Of a stretch of DNA of 22,987 bases, positions 15,126 through 22,987 are shown in pieces (the first letter of the stretch is position 1; each line of letters starts with the position of its first letter). The notes under the pieces are model-generated. The model had not been told where the DNA came from and did no database searches. It saw nothing but the letters and a program-made list of their open reading frames with translations. The stretch is from Stramenopiles sp. TOSAG23-3 (Eukaryota; Sar): the NCBI GenBank assembly GCA_900128585.1, contig LT642320.1, positions 1 to 22,987 of the forward strand, given 5' to 3'. Made by a program: the position numbers and the translations under genes.

Positions 15126-15875
15126 TTACTCGGCTGGTTTACTTTCTTCCTTGGCTTCTTCTGCCGGTTTAGCGTGTGTATCTTCAGCTGAATTTTCTTC
15201 TGCAAGCTTAGCGGGTGTATCATCTGCTGGCTTTTCTTCCTTGTCCTGTTTCTTCGACTTCCTCCTCTTCTTCTTCTTTGCCCCATTCTTCTCCTTTTTT
15301 GCCCTCCTTGCTGCCCTTCGTTCTGCCAGACGACTTTTACTTTTTTTGTTTCGATTCGCTTGGAGAGTCTTTCTCAGCTCATTCGCATCCTCCATATTTT
15401 GCATGATGGCAGACGTCTCGTCCGTCGGAACGGGGCCCGTGTAAACAGGCTTCTTAATGTTTTTCGACAGGGAATCCGTCACGCGTGCGGCGCGGGCCTT
15501 TCTCAGTTTTCGTTTGAGCACTCGGCTGCTGTAGGTAACCACTGCGGCTCGAAGCATTTCCTTCATCAGTAGAAGCACGGCAAATAAGATGATAATTACT
15601 CCAATGTACTCCAGAGTGGCTAGCACAACACCCGCTGCGGGATAGTGCTCGTCGAACAATTCCTGATCAGACGGTTGGTCTACGGCAGAAATGGCCGTGG
15701 CGTTGGTGCTATTTCCAGCTTTTGGATTTGTGTCTACTGCAAAACTCAGTGCGAGTTCTTTCAGCACTGCATCATTACCAAGAGCAGCGATAGCGAGTAG
15801 TATCTCGCTGAAAAGAAGCGAGGCGTCCAACACGTTGTTTGACCCGCAGGATTTCCACGAGCATGATTTCTTTTT
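15126..15875 (-). CDS. C-terminal part of the multi-pass membrane protein (after a frame slip)
   Basis: This is the continuation, one frame over, of the protein encoded at 15876-17950. The frame has no ATG near its beginning (the first usable start codon would be a GTG at 15833) and it overlaps the upstream frame, so it is not an independent gene. Translated from the slip it gives about 249 residues: KKKSCSWKSCGSN, a hydrophobic helix (LLFSEILLAIAALG), a lumen-type stretch with N-glycosylation sequons (NST, NAT), a strong transmembrane helix (about 15600-15645, VLATLEYIGVIIILFAVLLL), then a long cytosolic-looking tail. The tail is Lys/Arg-rich and ends with imperfect repeats of KPADDTPAKLAEE type. 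TAA stop at 15126-15128. That the two helices complete a membrane domain begun in the other frame is inference, but strong. Confidence 0.7.
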   Translation of the reverse strand, partial: KKKSCSWKSCGSNNVLDASLLFSEILLAIAALGNDAVLKELALSFAVDTNPKAGNSTNATAISAVDQPSDQELFDEHYPAAGVVLATLEYIGVIIILFAVLLLMKEMLRAAVVTYSSRVLKRKLRKARAARVTDSLSKNIKKPVYTGPVPTDETSAIMQNMEDANELRKTLQANRNKKSKSRLAERRAARRAKKEKNGAKKKKRRKSKKQDKEEKPADDTPAKLAEENSAEDTHAKPAEEAKEESKPAE

Positions 15876-17950
15876 GCGAAGCTGAACAGCCGGATCACTG
15901 TGTATATGAAAACAATCATATTAATGCCAATCATCAAACTGTGCGACAGGATCTTCTTCGTGATGAAAAACAATTGAACCATGGCGATTGCCAATTTACG
16001 AAATAGCACTACTGATTCCCAAAAGTAGGACTCTGGGCGGTACTTCTCAAACATCCAGCCGTACCGTTGGCGTTTGTCGCAGTTTGGGCATTGCTGACAT
16101 GGGGACCCGTCGAATTGGAGTTTCTTACAGTTACGTTTGTCCACCCATTTCGGAAGTGTTGTGTCGGACCCGGTGCTACAACAGCGTCCATTCCATGCAA
16201 ACACTTTTCTGGCCGCAACAAAAACTGGTACTACGCAGTACACGATGAAGAGGAGTACACTGAATGCAAAAATTAGCGACCATTGCCCGCCGAGCGACAA
16301 GTCGCAGATTACCGAAGAGTCCATTACTAACCTTGGTGCCCCACCTTCCCCTTCGACGCAATTAATTCCGGATAGGACCTGTTGAAGAGTCAGTGCGTAC
16401 ACGAACACTGCCCACAAATAAAAGCCTACGGCAACAATGCGATTTTGAGAAGAGCGGCGTTGCCTCTTTAAGCCCCCGATGTTGAAATCGGAGCTCTCGA
16501 TAACCCACGAATAGTACAAGTACGAAGCAACGCTCCAGACGGCAAACACTACCAGGAGTAGTGCAGGGAAGGACATTTTCATCAAGTATGTATCCTGCGC
16601 ATCTAGCTCCCACGCACACTCCGGACTGGACGTCATTCCTGACAAATCAACGCTCAATATTTCAAGCATATCGGTAATTACCTTTTTCAGCCATGGTGGG
16701 AGGTGAACCAGGGTAAAGTCTGGCATCGCTATGCTCAACGTAATTGTGTGTGCACTCAAAACGTTGAAGGTTCTGGCGATCTGACGACTGACAACCGACG
16801 CTTGGGTGGCTGCCCCGGCCCTGACATTAACCTTTTTCACATCTGCGTCTGCCTGCTTCTTCTTCTTCTTCTCCAGCTTCTTTTTCATGGCTTTCAACTG
16901 TGCGTACACAGTATTATCGTCAAACGTTTTTTGCGCCTCCCGGTGAGCTTGGCAGGACGATAAAATAGCACCACACTGCTTGGCCTCGGACGCTCGTCCA
17001 AACGAAATTAACGTTTTGCCTTTTTGCGGAATTCTGTATTCTTTCCCCTTGTGCGGGCCTGAAACAACCAACAAGCGATCCCAAGATATAATTTTCATTA
17101 CACTTGTACCCATCCCAATTGCCATGCCGATGTCCAACGCCACAGCAGAGTCCTTCTTGATATCCTTTCCGTTTAACCTTGTCCCGTTGGTGGAGTCTAA
17201 ATCGATCAGAAACCACCGTCGGTGCTGTAGCCCTTGGCCGCCAGTGGCCTCCCCACTTCTTGCCTCCGATTCTTTCAAATAATCGTCGTCTGATGTCGTC
17301 CTTACGAACGTTACCATAACTTTCTTGTTAGTCTTTATTTTTTCCGCAAGCAGATGAATGACAGCGTTTGGCTTTGAGTCCAGCGGCACGTCGTCGTCGT
17401 CAATAGCTTCGATCCTGTCGCCCTTCTCGACGCCTTCTTTCTCTGCCGCCGATCCCGGAACCACGTCCTCGACAATCATGTTTTCTCCAACCTTGATGCC
17501 GATTCTCCCAGTAAACACGACGTCATAGTCGTCCATGTTCGTGTTAATCAGCTCCCCATCTTCGTTGAAAATCGCGTCTGAAATGTCAATGACGCAATGC
17601 AAGGCGGACATCTCCTCTTCTTGGTACAGGGACACGGCGACTTGGCTGGCCACCGTATGGTTCCTCGCAAAAAACTGGGATGCATCTACGGTGCTGTTGC
17701 TGTTATTCGCCTCTCCTAAAGTCTTGTACAGGCCGGCCGAGTCGTGCTTAACTTGCCCAACGAAGCATTCGCCGTAACTAATGTTGCAATTATTCCCGAT
17801 GTTGAAAATTCCTCGCCCTCTTGCAATCTGGCGCGATCGCTCTACCCTCTGAAGGAAGGACGACTTGTCCAGCGGCTTTCCCAGGGTTGGCACTGCCGTC
17901 GCGGCCAAGAGGGCAGCAACGAAGCAAACTATTTTAAAACGAATTGCCAT
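15761..17950 (-). CDS. Signal peptide-PDZ-FHA-multi-TM receptor/channel-like protein, N-terminal part (frameshifted)
   Basis: As it stands this is a 729-residue frame from an ATG at 17950; the last 36 or so residues are out of frame relative to a better continuation at 15126-15875. Residues 1-24 are a signal peptide (cut near PTLG/KP). A Cys/Asn-rich segment with several N-glycosylation sequons follows (50-100). PDZ domain at about 146-216 (RIGIKV binding loop, VVPGSAAEKEGVEKGDRI). FHA-like sequence in reversed order: the C-terminal half DLDSTNGTRLNG (250-261) through MGTS, then the N-terminal half LLVVSGPHKGKEYRI..SFGRA (293-319). A Lys-rich helix (351-373). Membrane domain: SSPECAW (441-447), TM helices at about 461-482, 504-526, 556-580, 645-663 and 670-690, with a Cys cluster (590-624) and YGWMFEKYRPESYFWE (630-645) as seen in protist TRP-like/receptor-like proteins. 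The assembled product would be about 940 residues. Function unknown; a surface sensor or channel is inferred. Confidence 0.75.
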   Translation of the reverse strand: MAIRFKIVCFVAALLAATAVPTLGKPLDKSSFLQRVERSRQIARGRGIFNIGNNCNISYGECFVGQVKHDSAGLYKTLGEANNSNSTVDASQFFARNHTVASQVAVSLYQEEEMSALHCVIDISDAIFNEDGELINTNMDDYDVVFTGRIGIKVGENMIVEDVVPGSAAEKEGVEKGDRIEAIDDDDVPLDSKPNAVIHLLAEKIKTNKKVMVTFVRTTSDDDYLKESEARSGEATGGQGLQHRRWFLIDLDSTNGTRLNGKDIKKDSAVALDIGMAIGMGTSVMKIISWDRLLVVSGPHKGKEYRIPQKGKTLISFGRASEAKQCGAILSSCQAHREAQKTFDDNTVYAQLKAMKKKLEKKKKKQADADVKKVNVRAGAATQASVVSRQIARTFNVLSAHTITLSIAMPDFTLVHLPPWLKKVITDMLEILSVDLSGMTSSPECAWELDAQDTYLMKMSFPALLLVVFAVWSVASYLYYSWVIESSDFNIGGLKRQRRSSQNRIVAVGFYLWAVFVYALTLQQVLSGINCVEGEGGAPRLVMDSSVICDLSLGGQWSLIFAFSVLLFIVYCVVPVFVAARKVFAWNGRCCSTGSDTTLPKWVDKRNCKKLQFDGSPCQQCPNCDKRQRYGWMFEKYRPESYFWESVVLFRKLAIAMVQLFFITKKILSHSLMIGINMIVFIYTVIRLFSFAKRNHARGNPAGQTTCWTPRFFSARYYSLSLLLVMMQC
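15871..15875 (-). other. Frame slip in an A5 homopolymer
   Basis: The minus strand reads GCAAAAAGAAATC. In the upstream frame the residues after FAK (about 691-693) become RNHARGNPAG and run to a stop without membrane character. One additional A in the run would continue into the frame encoding KKSCSWKSCGSNNVLDASLL and two more hydrophobic helices. A sequencing indel is the simplest cause; a real mutation, programmed slippage or an unseen intron are alternatives. Confidence 0.65.
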
Positions 17951-18025
17951 ATTTGTAAGGCGATAAGAGCGATGAACAGCAAATAGAACAGTTTAAAACG
18001 ATAAACTCGTACAGAATTCCAGTGG

Positions 18026-18097
18026 CTTTCTTTCTTTCCTTTCTTTCTGTCTCTCTTTCTTTCTTTCTCTCTCTCTTTACTTTTCCTTCTCTCTCTC
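18026..18097 (+). repeat. Pyrimidine (CTTT/CT) tract
   Basis: About 70 bases are almost exclusively C/T on the + strand (thus purine on the coding strand of the adjacent minus-strand gene), beginning about 75 bases upstream of its ATG. CTTT and CT units alternate. Confidence 0.85.
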
Positions 18098-18983
18098 AAT
18101 AACCTTGGTTAGTTTTTTATTTTGTTATTTTACGCGTTACTAACTTTTGAGTCCAATGAATGCGGAGTGCGGAGTGTGATAGTGTGATGTTGAGAGGTGT
18201 TGTTGTGTAATATGTGAATAGAATTAGATAAAGTATATAGGAATAAGGAGTGATTCCATTTTTTTTTTTACTGGTGGTTGGTTGTTATTTTATTATTATT
18301 ATTTATACAATATATAAGTATAACAAAAAGGTCAAATAAAACAACTAACTAATCCACTAATGATATTGCATTCTAAAAATATAACTGAAAATATACAAAT
18401 ATAAAAAGGCAAAAAAATGAATATATTAAATACAAAGCACAAAATATAAAATAACTATTAATATATAATAAAATGAATATGGAATATATCGTTATTCGTA
18501 TAAATTATTTTTTATGAGGAATTCACGGAAAGTTTAAAGTATATAAATGTTTCTAACAGAATTCCTTTTTTTAAATATACTTTTTATACTTGATTATAAT
18601 GGGATTGAATTTTATTTTAATTTGTATAAACTGTTATTATAGTTTTTAACCAATCTTTTGAGTCTAAATTATTCTTATTTTATTATATATTGTTATTTAA
18701 TAATAAATGGAGCGCAATAATTATATTATTAATATAGATTTTGGTTCGGAGTTTTCTATTTTTGAAAACAAAAAGTGAAACGAATATTGAGATCGAACCC
18801 TAAAACTAAAACTAAAACTCTTCGCGCGTCTTGTTCACCCTTAAATAATATTAATAATTTATTTGGTTTTATTAAGCTATTTTTTACGCGTATTTTATTT
18901 TTGATTATTATTATATATCGAGAAGATCATGAAGAAAGAAGAACAACACAACAACACAACACCAAAACAAATAAACAACAAAA

Positions 18984-19044
18984 TTTCTCTCTTTTTCTCT
19001 CTCCTCTCCTCCTCTCCTCTTCTTTTTTCGTCTTTCTTCTCTTC
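18984..19044 (+). repeat. Pyrimidine (CT/CCT) tract upstream of the glycosyltransferase
   Basis: About 60 bases of nearly pure C/T, built from CTCTCCT and TTC units, in the likely promoter or 5' leader of the gene starting at 19309. Confidence 0.8.
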
Positions 19045-19308
19045 GCGCAAAATAATATAGTCATTCTAGTATGTGGAATTAAAAACTGTAAGCTTGCTCT
19101 CGTTTTTATTCTTTCATTCTAGAGATTGAGTGTTTCAAGATTGTTTGATGACGATTTGACGCTTTCCAGGACACGGAACGCAGGAAAATAGCGTTGCAAG
19201 AAGCTTAAACATTTGAGCCGCACGTTTCCGGGGAAAGTAGTTGGTCCTGCATTGCGGGGTATGGTGGCGACACGGAGTCTGTAGCCGAAAAATACCAGCA
19301 CTGGCAAC

Positions 19309-22300
19309 ATGAAGCATGAACGTTTACATTGGAAAAAATGTCTCTCTGTGCCACAGTGGTTTGCTCTTTTAGCATTTTTGCTTTTCTGCGAGAATGCGGA
19401 TGGGCTAACATATAAAATAATTCACCCGAAAACTCTGGATGTAGTGGGGTCAGACATCTTTCTGCTGGTTCGTGCCGAGTGCTCGAAAGAGGAAGACAAA
19501 CATTCTGGGAAACGACTGTGCATTTCCATAAATAATGCCACGGAAAAACACAACGTGCGGTCGCGATCGCTTTTTTCCCATTGTATGCAATCTCCGCGCC
19601 TCCAATGTTCCAACGCCAAGGGGGATGAAAAAGAAGGGACAATGGTGCATTTGCACTTGAACGTGGGTTACACCCGGGGGGTGCTGTCTTTATTGCTCAC
19701 CGGGGACGTTTTGATCACGGCTTCAAATCCCAGAACCGATCCTTTTGTATACGACACGGTGATTATTCAAACAAAACCATCTGTTCAGGAAAATCATATT
19801 ATTGCTCTTCCGGGCACGAAACAAGTTGCACTTGCATTGCTGTCACCTTTGGATAAGATGAACGTTCAGCACGGAAGGCCTGTAGAAGTTGTTTTTTATC
19901 ACCACAATCCATCCCCGTCCACCGCGGTCTGTGTTCAAGTGGACGATGGCTTGTTCAAAAAATGCTTTTTGTCGAATTCCAGACAGCCTTTAAATTTGTA
20001 TGGGGTCCCCGTCGGCATCCATGTTTTGAAGATATGGGATGACCAGCTTATGAATCCGGCCAACTTCAGCGACAGGGGCAACAATTTGGACTTTGTTCCC
20101 ACCAGTATTTTTCGCGTGCAGAAAAGGTCGAAACTACCGGCTGTGCGGATTGCATCGCCGCTCCCCGACGATGTCCTGGGTACGCAAAACGTTTGGATTA
20201 AACTGGGCGTAGGGGGGGGATGGACTGCCAACGATATTGGCCTCGGGGAATTTTTGGTGTGTTTCAGACTGTTGCCAAGCAACTTATTTACCTGCAAGAA
20301 GCGCATCGAAGAGCCCTTCCATTTGACCGGGCTGAAAAGGGGAGAGTATGAACTCCACGCGTGGGTGGCAACGTCGAAGGAGGAAGAAGTTCCAAACACT
20401 ACAGTTTCGGTGAACTTTGCGGTGACGGGCTCTGTCAAACGGAGCGATCGCACAGGTTCACACGAGGCCGTTCCCGCGCCGGCGCAGGAGTGCTCGACGA
20501 ATAGCACCTTCATTCTATTTATATTTGCATACGAAAGACTCGACCATTTGCGGAAGCTGTGGAAAAGTGTGAAGGGTGCGCACTACTTTGATTGTTCGGT
20601 CGATGTAAAAATTTTTGTTGACAAGAGCCCCGTTGCAGATGTGCACGATCGGTTGGTACGGACTGCAAACTCTTTTTCATGGGAGCACGGGGAAATAGCA
20701 GTAATTTTGCGAGAAGAGAGGGTTGGGCTAGTTGAAAATATCTTGTCGGCCTGGGAAGCCCCTTTGGCAAATGAAAGGGCAATATTTTTGGAAGATGACG
20801 TTGTCGTTTCTCCGTGGTATTTTTACTATCTGCTGGCCGTTGAGCGACGAGGGGTTCGGCCGCGCGATACCCAGTTGAAGCCACGCTTCCTTGGGGTGTC
20901 GTTGTACAGACCCGATTGGAACGAAATAGAATGGCACCCCGTTGTCGACAACCCGTCAGAGGCCTCGGACAATGGGGATCATGTAGCCCTGATGCAACTT
21001 CCCTGTTCTTGGGGTGGAATGTTTTACCCAGGGCCTTGGAGTAGATTTTTGGAATGGCAACAGGCGATGGGCTTTCTGGACCAGCTCGGGGCGGGAGTGC
21101 AAGCGACAGGCAATGACCGATTCTGGTTGCCCGATTCAATGTCTAATTTCTGGCGCAAGTCGTGGAAACGACCGCTGCTGAGATTCATGGTAGAAACAAA
21201 CCTGTACATGACCTACCCTTCGAGGTCAAGTTTCAGCACAACATCATCTCCGCCGGGAGAAAACATTGAAGGAGACACGCTTTCTGCTCTTTATAACGTC
21301 AGCATCATTTTTGACTTCGACAAAAACCTGCGTGATCTGGGAGAGGGCGATACTCCGTTAAATGCAAAGGCCCGGGACATGTACAGCCGTGATCGGGCTC
21401 CGAAACGGATAAGTAGTGCAGCCAGCGTGGTTAAGGTTTCCGTCCGCCCGGAAGATGGAGCTGCTGCTGCACCACTTGCAACGTGCGCAGAGAAAGGCGA
21501 CGGTACCGTCTGTGAATTCCGCCATGTAGCCATCACTAGCAACGGAGAGATAAAAATATTCAACAGTCTTGCAGGGCAACGGCGCCTTTTTGGCGGGCCT
21601 TTGCTTGCCCCGAACTTTCGGCATCGATGCTGCATGGACAGCCAGCCCCTCGTTTCGGCAAAAGTGCTGCCGGGCACCTACGATAGCTCGGTATCATCTT
21701 ATTGTGATGCGCGTGTGGAAAAGGCGTACTTGTTCTCCCTTACTATGTTTCCTCAGCACGGGCACACATTTCACGATACACTGTTTTCCCTTTTTGTAAC
21801 GCTGGTGGAGCGTGGCGACTTTGCGAACGGGGAGGACGAGCGAACAGGCCTACATTTTATTCTTGCAAATAACAACGACGAAGCTTTGGAGACTGTGGAC
21901 GATTTGGGGCCGTACAAAATTGTACTGGAGACACTCCTTTCGGGCAGGGGAAAAATATGGTTGCTTTCAGACTTCACAAGAAGCAACAGAGTCACGTGCG
22001 TTGATAGTCTGGTCAGTGGGCTAAGCTCATCCGCGAGCTTTTACGCCAATTTTTCTTCAGCGATGCTGGTGCGCACGCGGCAACTTCGTATGCGTGAATT
22101 TATCGGTATTTACGAAACTGCACTTCAGGTGAGGAGAACAGCCAAGGCTTCAGTGGCGCGATCTTGCGCAGACAATTCATTCTGCTACTCTTCGGAACGA
22201 CTGTTGTTCGTGCACCGAACGAGCAGAAAAGTGTTAAACCGTTTGGAATTGTACAATGCCACAGTTGCCCGTGGCTATGACAGCAGCACCGTGTCCTTTG

Positions 22301-22695
22301 AGAATTTGTCGCTTCGAGAACAAGTAGAGTCAGTTCAAGGTATATCAGTCCTCGTCGGCGTGCTAGGCACCGGCCTGTTCAACTCCTTGTTTATGAAATC
22401 CGCAAGTAAAGTAGTAATCTTAATGCCGTTTGGTGTTAAGTCTTGGATGGGCGAGAATGTCATTAGAATGGCATCGCTAGAAAACCGGGAGGTTGTTCGT
22501 TTAGAATCAAAAAAACCCCGAAGAAACACTTACTTGAGATGGACAGATTTTGTTGGCCCAGGGAAGCCCTTTTCTCCCACTGATGTATACTCATCACCAG
22601 ATAAAGTTTGGTTGTTTGACTGGATGGTTGGATTTTCTTTGTTCATGAACCAGGATTTCTACATTGATAAAGATGAATTTGTCGACTCTCTTTGA
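19309..22695 (+). CDS. Two-domain glycosyltransferase: Ig-like repeats, GT-A domain and GT61 domain
   Basis: An 1128-residue secretory-pathway enzyme, probably Golgi. The ATG has A at -3. A hydrophobic stretch at about 16-28 (FALLAFLLF) is a signal peptide or anchor. Residues 35-378 look like three Ig-like beta-sandwich repeats; two start with a P-L-D/P-D turn (ALLSPLDKM near 180, IASPLPDDV near 280) and contain VCVQVDD or VCF..C patterns. Residues 399-690 are a GT-A fold domain of GT2/GNT-I type: FIFAYERLDHLRKLW, then FLEDDVVVSP with the EDD metal motif at 495-497, and GNDRFW near 600. Residues about 735-1120 are a GT61-type (DUF563) domain: TSRKVLNRLELYN, FENLSLREQVESV and VGVLGTGLFNSLFM (1016-1029), equivalent to the G-x-HGAGL-x-N signature of EOGT, POMGNT2 and plant xylosyltransferases, but with Leu for His. 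Each domain presumably adds a different sugar; donor and acceptor are unknown. Confidence 0.85.
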   Translation: MKHERLHWKKCLSVPQWFALLAFLLFCENADGLTYKIIHPKTLDVVGSDIFLLVRAECSKEEDKHSGKRLCISINNATEKHNVRSRSLFSHCMQSPRLQCSNAKGDEKEGTMVHLHLNVGYTRGVLSLLLTGDVLITASNPRTDPFVYDTVIIQTKPSVQENHIIALPGTKQVALALLSPLDKMNVQHGRPVEVVFYHHNPSPSTAVCVQVDDGLFKKCFLSNSRQPLNLYGVPVGIHVLKIWDDQLMNPANFSDRGNNLDFVPTSIFRVQKRSKLPAVRIASPLPDDVLGTQNVWIKLGVGGGWTANDIGLGEFLVCFRLLPSNLFTCKKRIEEPFHLTGLKRGEYELHAWVATSKEEEVPNTTVSVNFAVTGSVKRSDRTGSHEAVPAPAQECSTNSTFILFIFAYERLDHLRKLWKSVKGAHYFDCSVDVKIFVDKSPVADVHDRLVRTANSFSWEHGEIAVILREERVGLVENILSAWEAPLANERAIFLEDDVVVSPWYFYYLLAVERRGVRPRDTQLKPRFLGVSLYRPDWNEIEWHPVVDNPSEASDNGDHVALMQLPCSWGGMFYPGPWSRFLEWQQAMGFLDQLGAGVQATGNDRFWLPDSMSNFWRKSWKRPLLRFMVETNLYMTYPSRSSFSTTSSPPGENIEGDTLSALYNVSIIFDFDKNLRDLGEGDTPLNAKARDMYSRDRAPKRISSAASVVKVSVRPEDGAAAAPLATCAEKGDGTVCEFRHVAITSNGEIKIFNSLAGQRRLFGGPLLAPNFRHRCCMDSQPLVSAKVLPGTYDSSVSSYCDARVEKAYLFSLTMFPQHGHTFHDTLFSLFVTLVERGDFANGEDERTGLHFILANNNDEALETVDDLGPYKIVLETLLSGRGKIWLLSDFTRSNRVTCVDSLVSGLSSSASFYANFSSAMLVRTRQLRMREFIGIYETALQVRRTAKASVARSCADNSFCYSSERLLFVHRTSRKVLNRLELYNATVARGYDSSTVSFENLSLREQVESVQGISVLVGVLGTGLFNSLFMKSASKVVILMPFGVKSWMGENVIRMASLENREVVRLESKKPRRNTYLRWTDFVGPGKPFSPTDVYSSPDKVWLFDWMVGFSLFMNQDFYIDKDEFVDSL

Positions 22696-22987
22696 GGGCT
22701 TTGTCGACTTGGTCGTGTTTTTATTTTTTTACGCCGTTAATCAAAATTTCCTAGGAATAGCATTAACACATTTTCTAAATTTAGTAAATATTTTGTCCTA
22801 AAACGTATCATCGTAATTTATATCGTATTAATATATAGTGTTGGAATCTTGACCAGAACACATACGAATATGTCCTGGAAATCGCTGACCGGCCTAGCCG
22901 TTTAGGAGTCCCAGAAGGTACACTTACATCTGTATGTGTATACGACCACGAAACGATCAAACTCAATACCGATCATTATTTCATTGA
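22696..22987. other. 3' flank of the glycosyltransferase gene
   Basis: These 292 bases after the TGA are AT-rich at first and more mixed from about 22840. I see no gene, tRNA cloverleaf or repeat; the sequence runs to the window edge. Confidence 0.5.

Larger units (their letters stand above)
17951..19308. other. Divergent promoter spacer, membrane protein / glycosyltransferase
   Basis: This 1.36 kb gap is very AT-rich and holds no recognisable gene. A pyrimidine tract (18026-18097) lies just upstream of the minus-strand gene, and a second CT-rich tract (18984-19044) lies about 270 bases before the glycosyltransferase ATG. Near 18798 there is CCCTAAA followed by (TAAAAC)-type repeats to about 18818. 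The longest open frame (18775-19122) starts with GTG and is low complexity. Confidence 0.6.

Noticed and set aside
18798-18818. CCCTAAA followed by TAAAAC repeats as an interstitial telomere
   Set aside because: Only one CCCTAAA unit is present; the rest is a different AT-rich hexamer, expected by chance in this spacer.
18775-19122. 115-codon plus-strand frame upstream of the glycosyltransferase
   Set aside because: Starts with GTG, low complexity, and runs through AT-rich spacer and a CT tract.
20519-21139. 206-codon minus-strand frame within the glycosyltransferase
   Set aside because: Antisense shadow of a strongly supported coding frame; no domain recognised.
22840-22950. Possible structured RNA or tRNA after the glycosyltransferase
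   Set aside because: Some short complementary stretches exist, but no cloverleaf, no anticodon stem and no B box could be built.

Overview
This window is nuclear DNA from a unicellular eukaryote, most likely a flagellated protist of an algal or alga-related lineage. Three things support this. The genes are eukaryotic: an H/ACA snoRNP subunit, a calcium-dependent protein kinase, a tubulin-tyrosine-ligase-like enzyme, a histone deacetylase and a GNL1-type GTPase. CDPKs occur in plants, algae, alveolates and other protists but not in animals or fungi. A TTLL2-like enzyme points to axonemal microtubules. Stramenopile or haptophyte affinity is my guess from the style of the membrane receptor and glycosyltransferase; nothing here fixes the lineage. 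Each gene reads as one long open frame with no intron needed, and genes of roughly balanced composition sit in very AT-rich, microsatellite-filled spacers.

Layout, left to right: NHP2 (+, 448-939) and a CDPK (-, 1377-2939) converge. A 1.55 kb divergent spacer with a (GAA)n tract leads to TTLL2 (+, 4492-6039). A 1.36 kb spacer carries a dense cluster of the motif CCTCGTA in both orientations, then comes a giant HDAC (+, 7395-11462). This converges on a peroxisomal enoyl-CoA hydratase 2 (-, 11618-12523), which diverges from GNL1 (+, 13322-14788). GNL1 converges, across a pair of 35-bp direct repeats, on a multi-pass membrane protein (-, 15126-17950) whose reading frame is broken once by a one-base slip. 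Finally a 1128-residue double glycosyltransferase (+, 19309-22695) is divergently placed. Several first start codons implied by open frames are GTG or TTG; for CDPK, TTLL2, ECH2 and GNL1 the first ATG gives N termini that match their families better.

The genes do not form a pathway; this is an ordinary chromosomal stretch of a protist. The most striking object is the HDAC. Its catalytic domain appears split into an N-terminal piece (about residues 336-410) and a C-terminal piece (about 1061-1316). The roughly 650-residue insert holds two tandem RAMA domains, a family linked to reading adenine-methylated DNA, an SPR-rich repeat, and a Tudor-like segment. It looks like a deacetylase with DNA-methylation reader modules built into its catalytic fold. 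Other notable architectures are a signal-peptide/PDZ/rearranged-FHA/multi-TM receptor-like protein and a GT-A plus GT61 fusion enzyme with Ig-like repeats.
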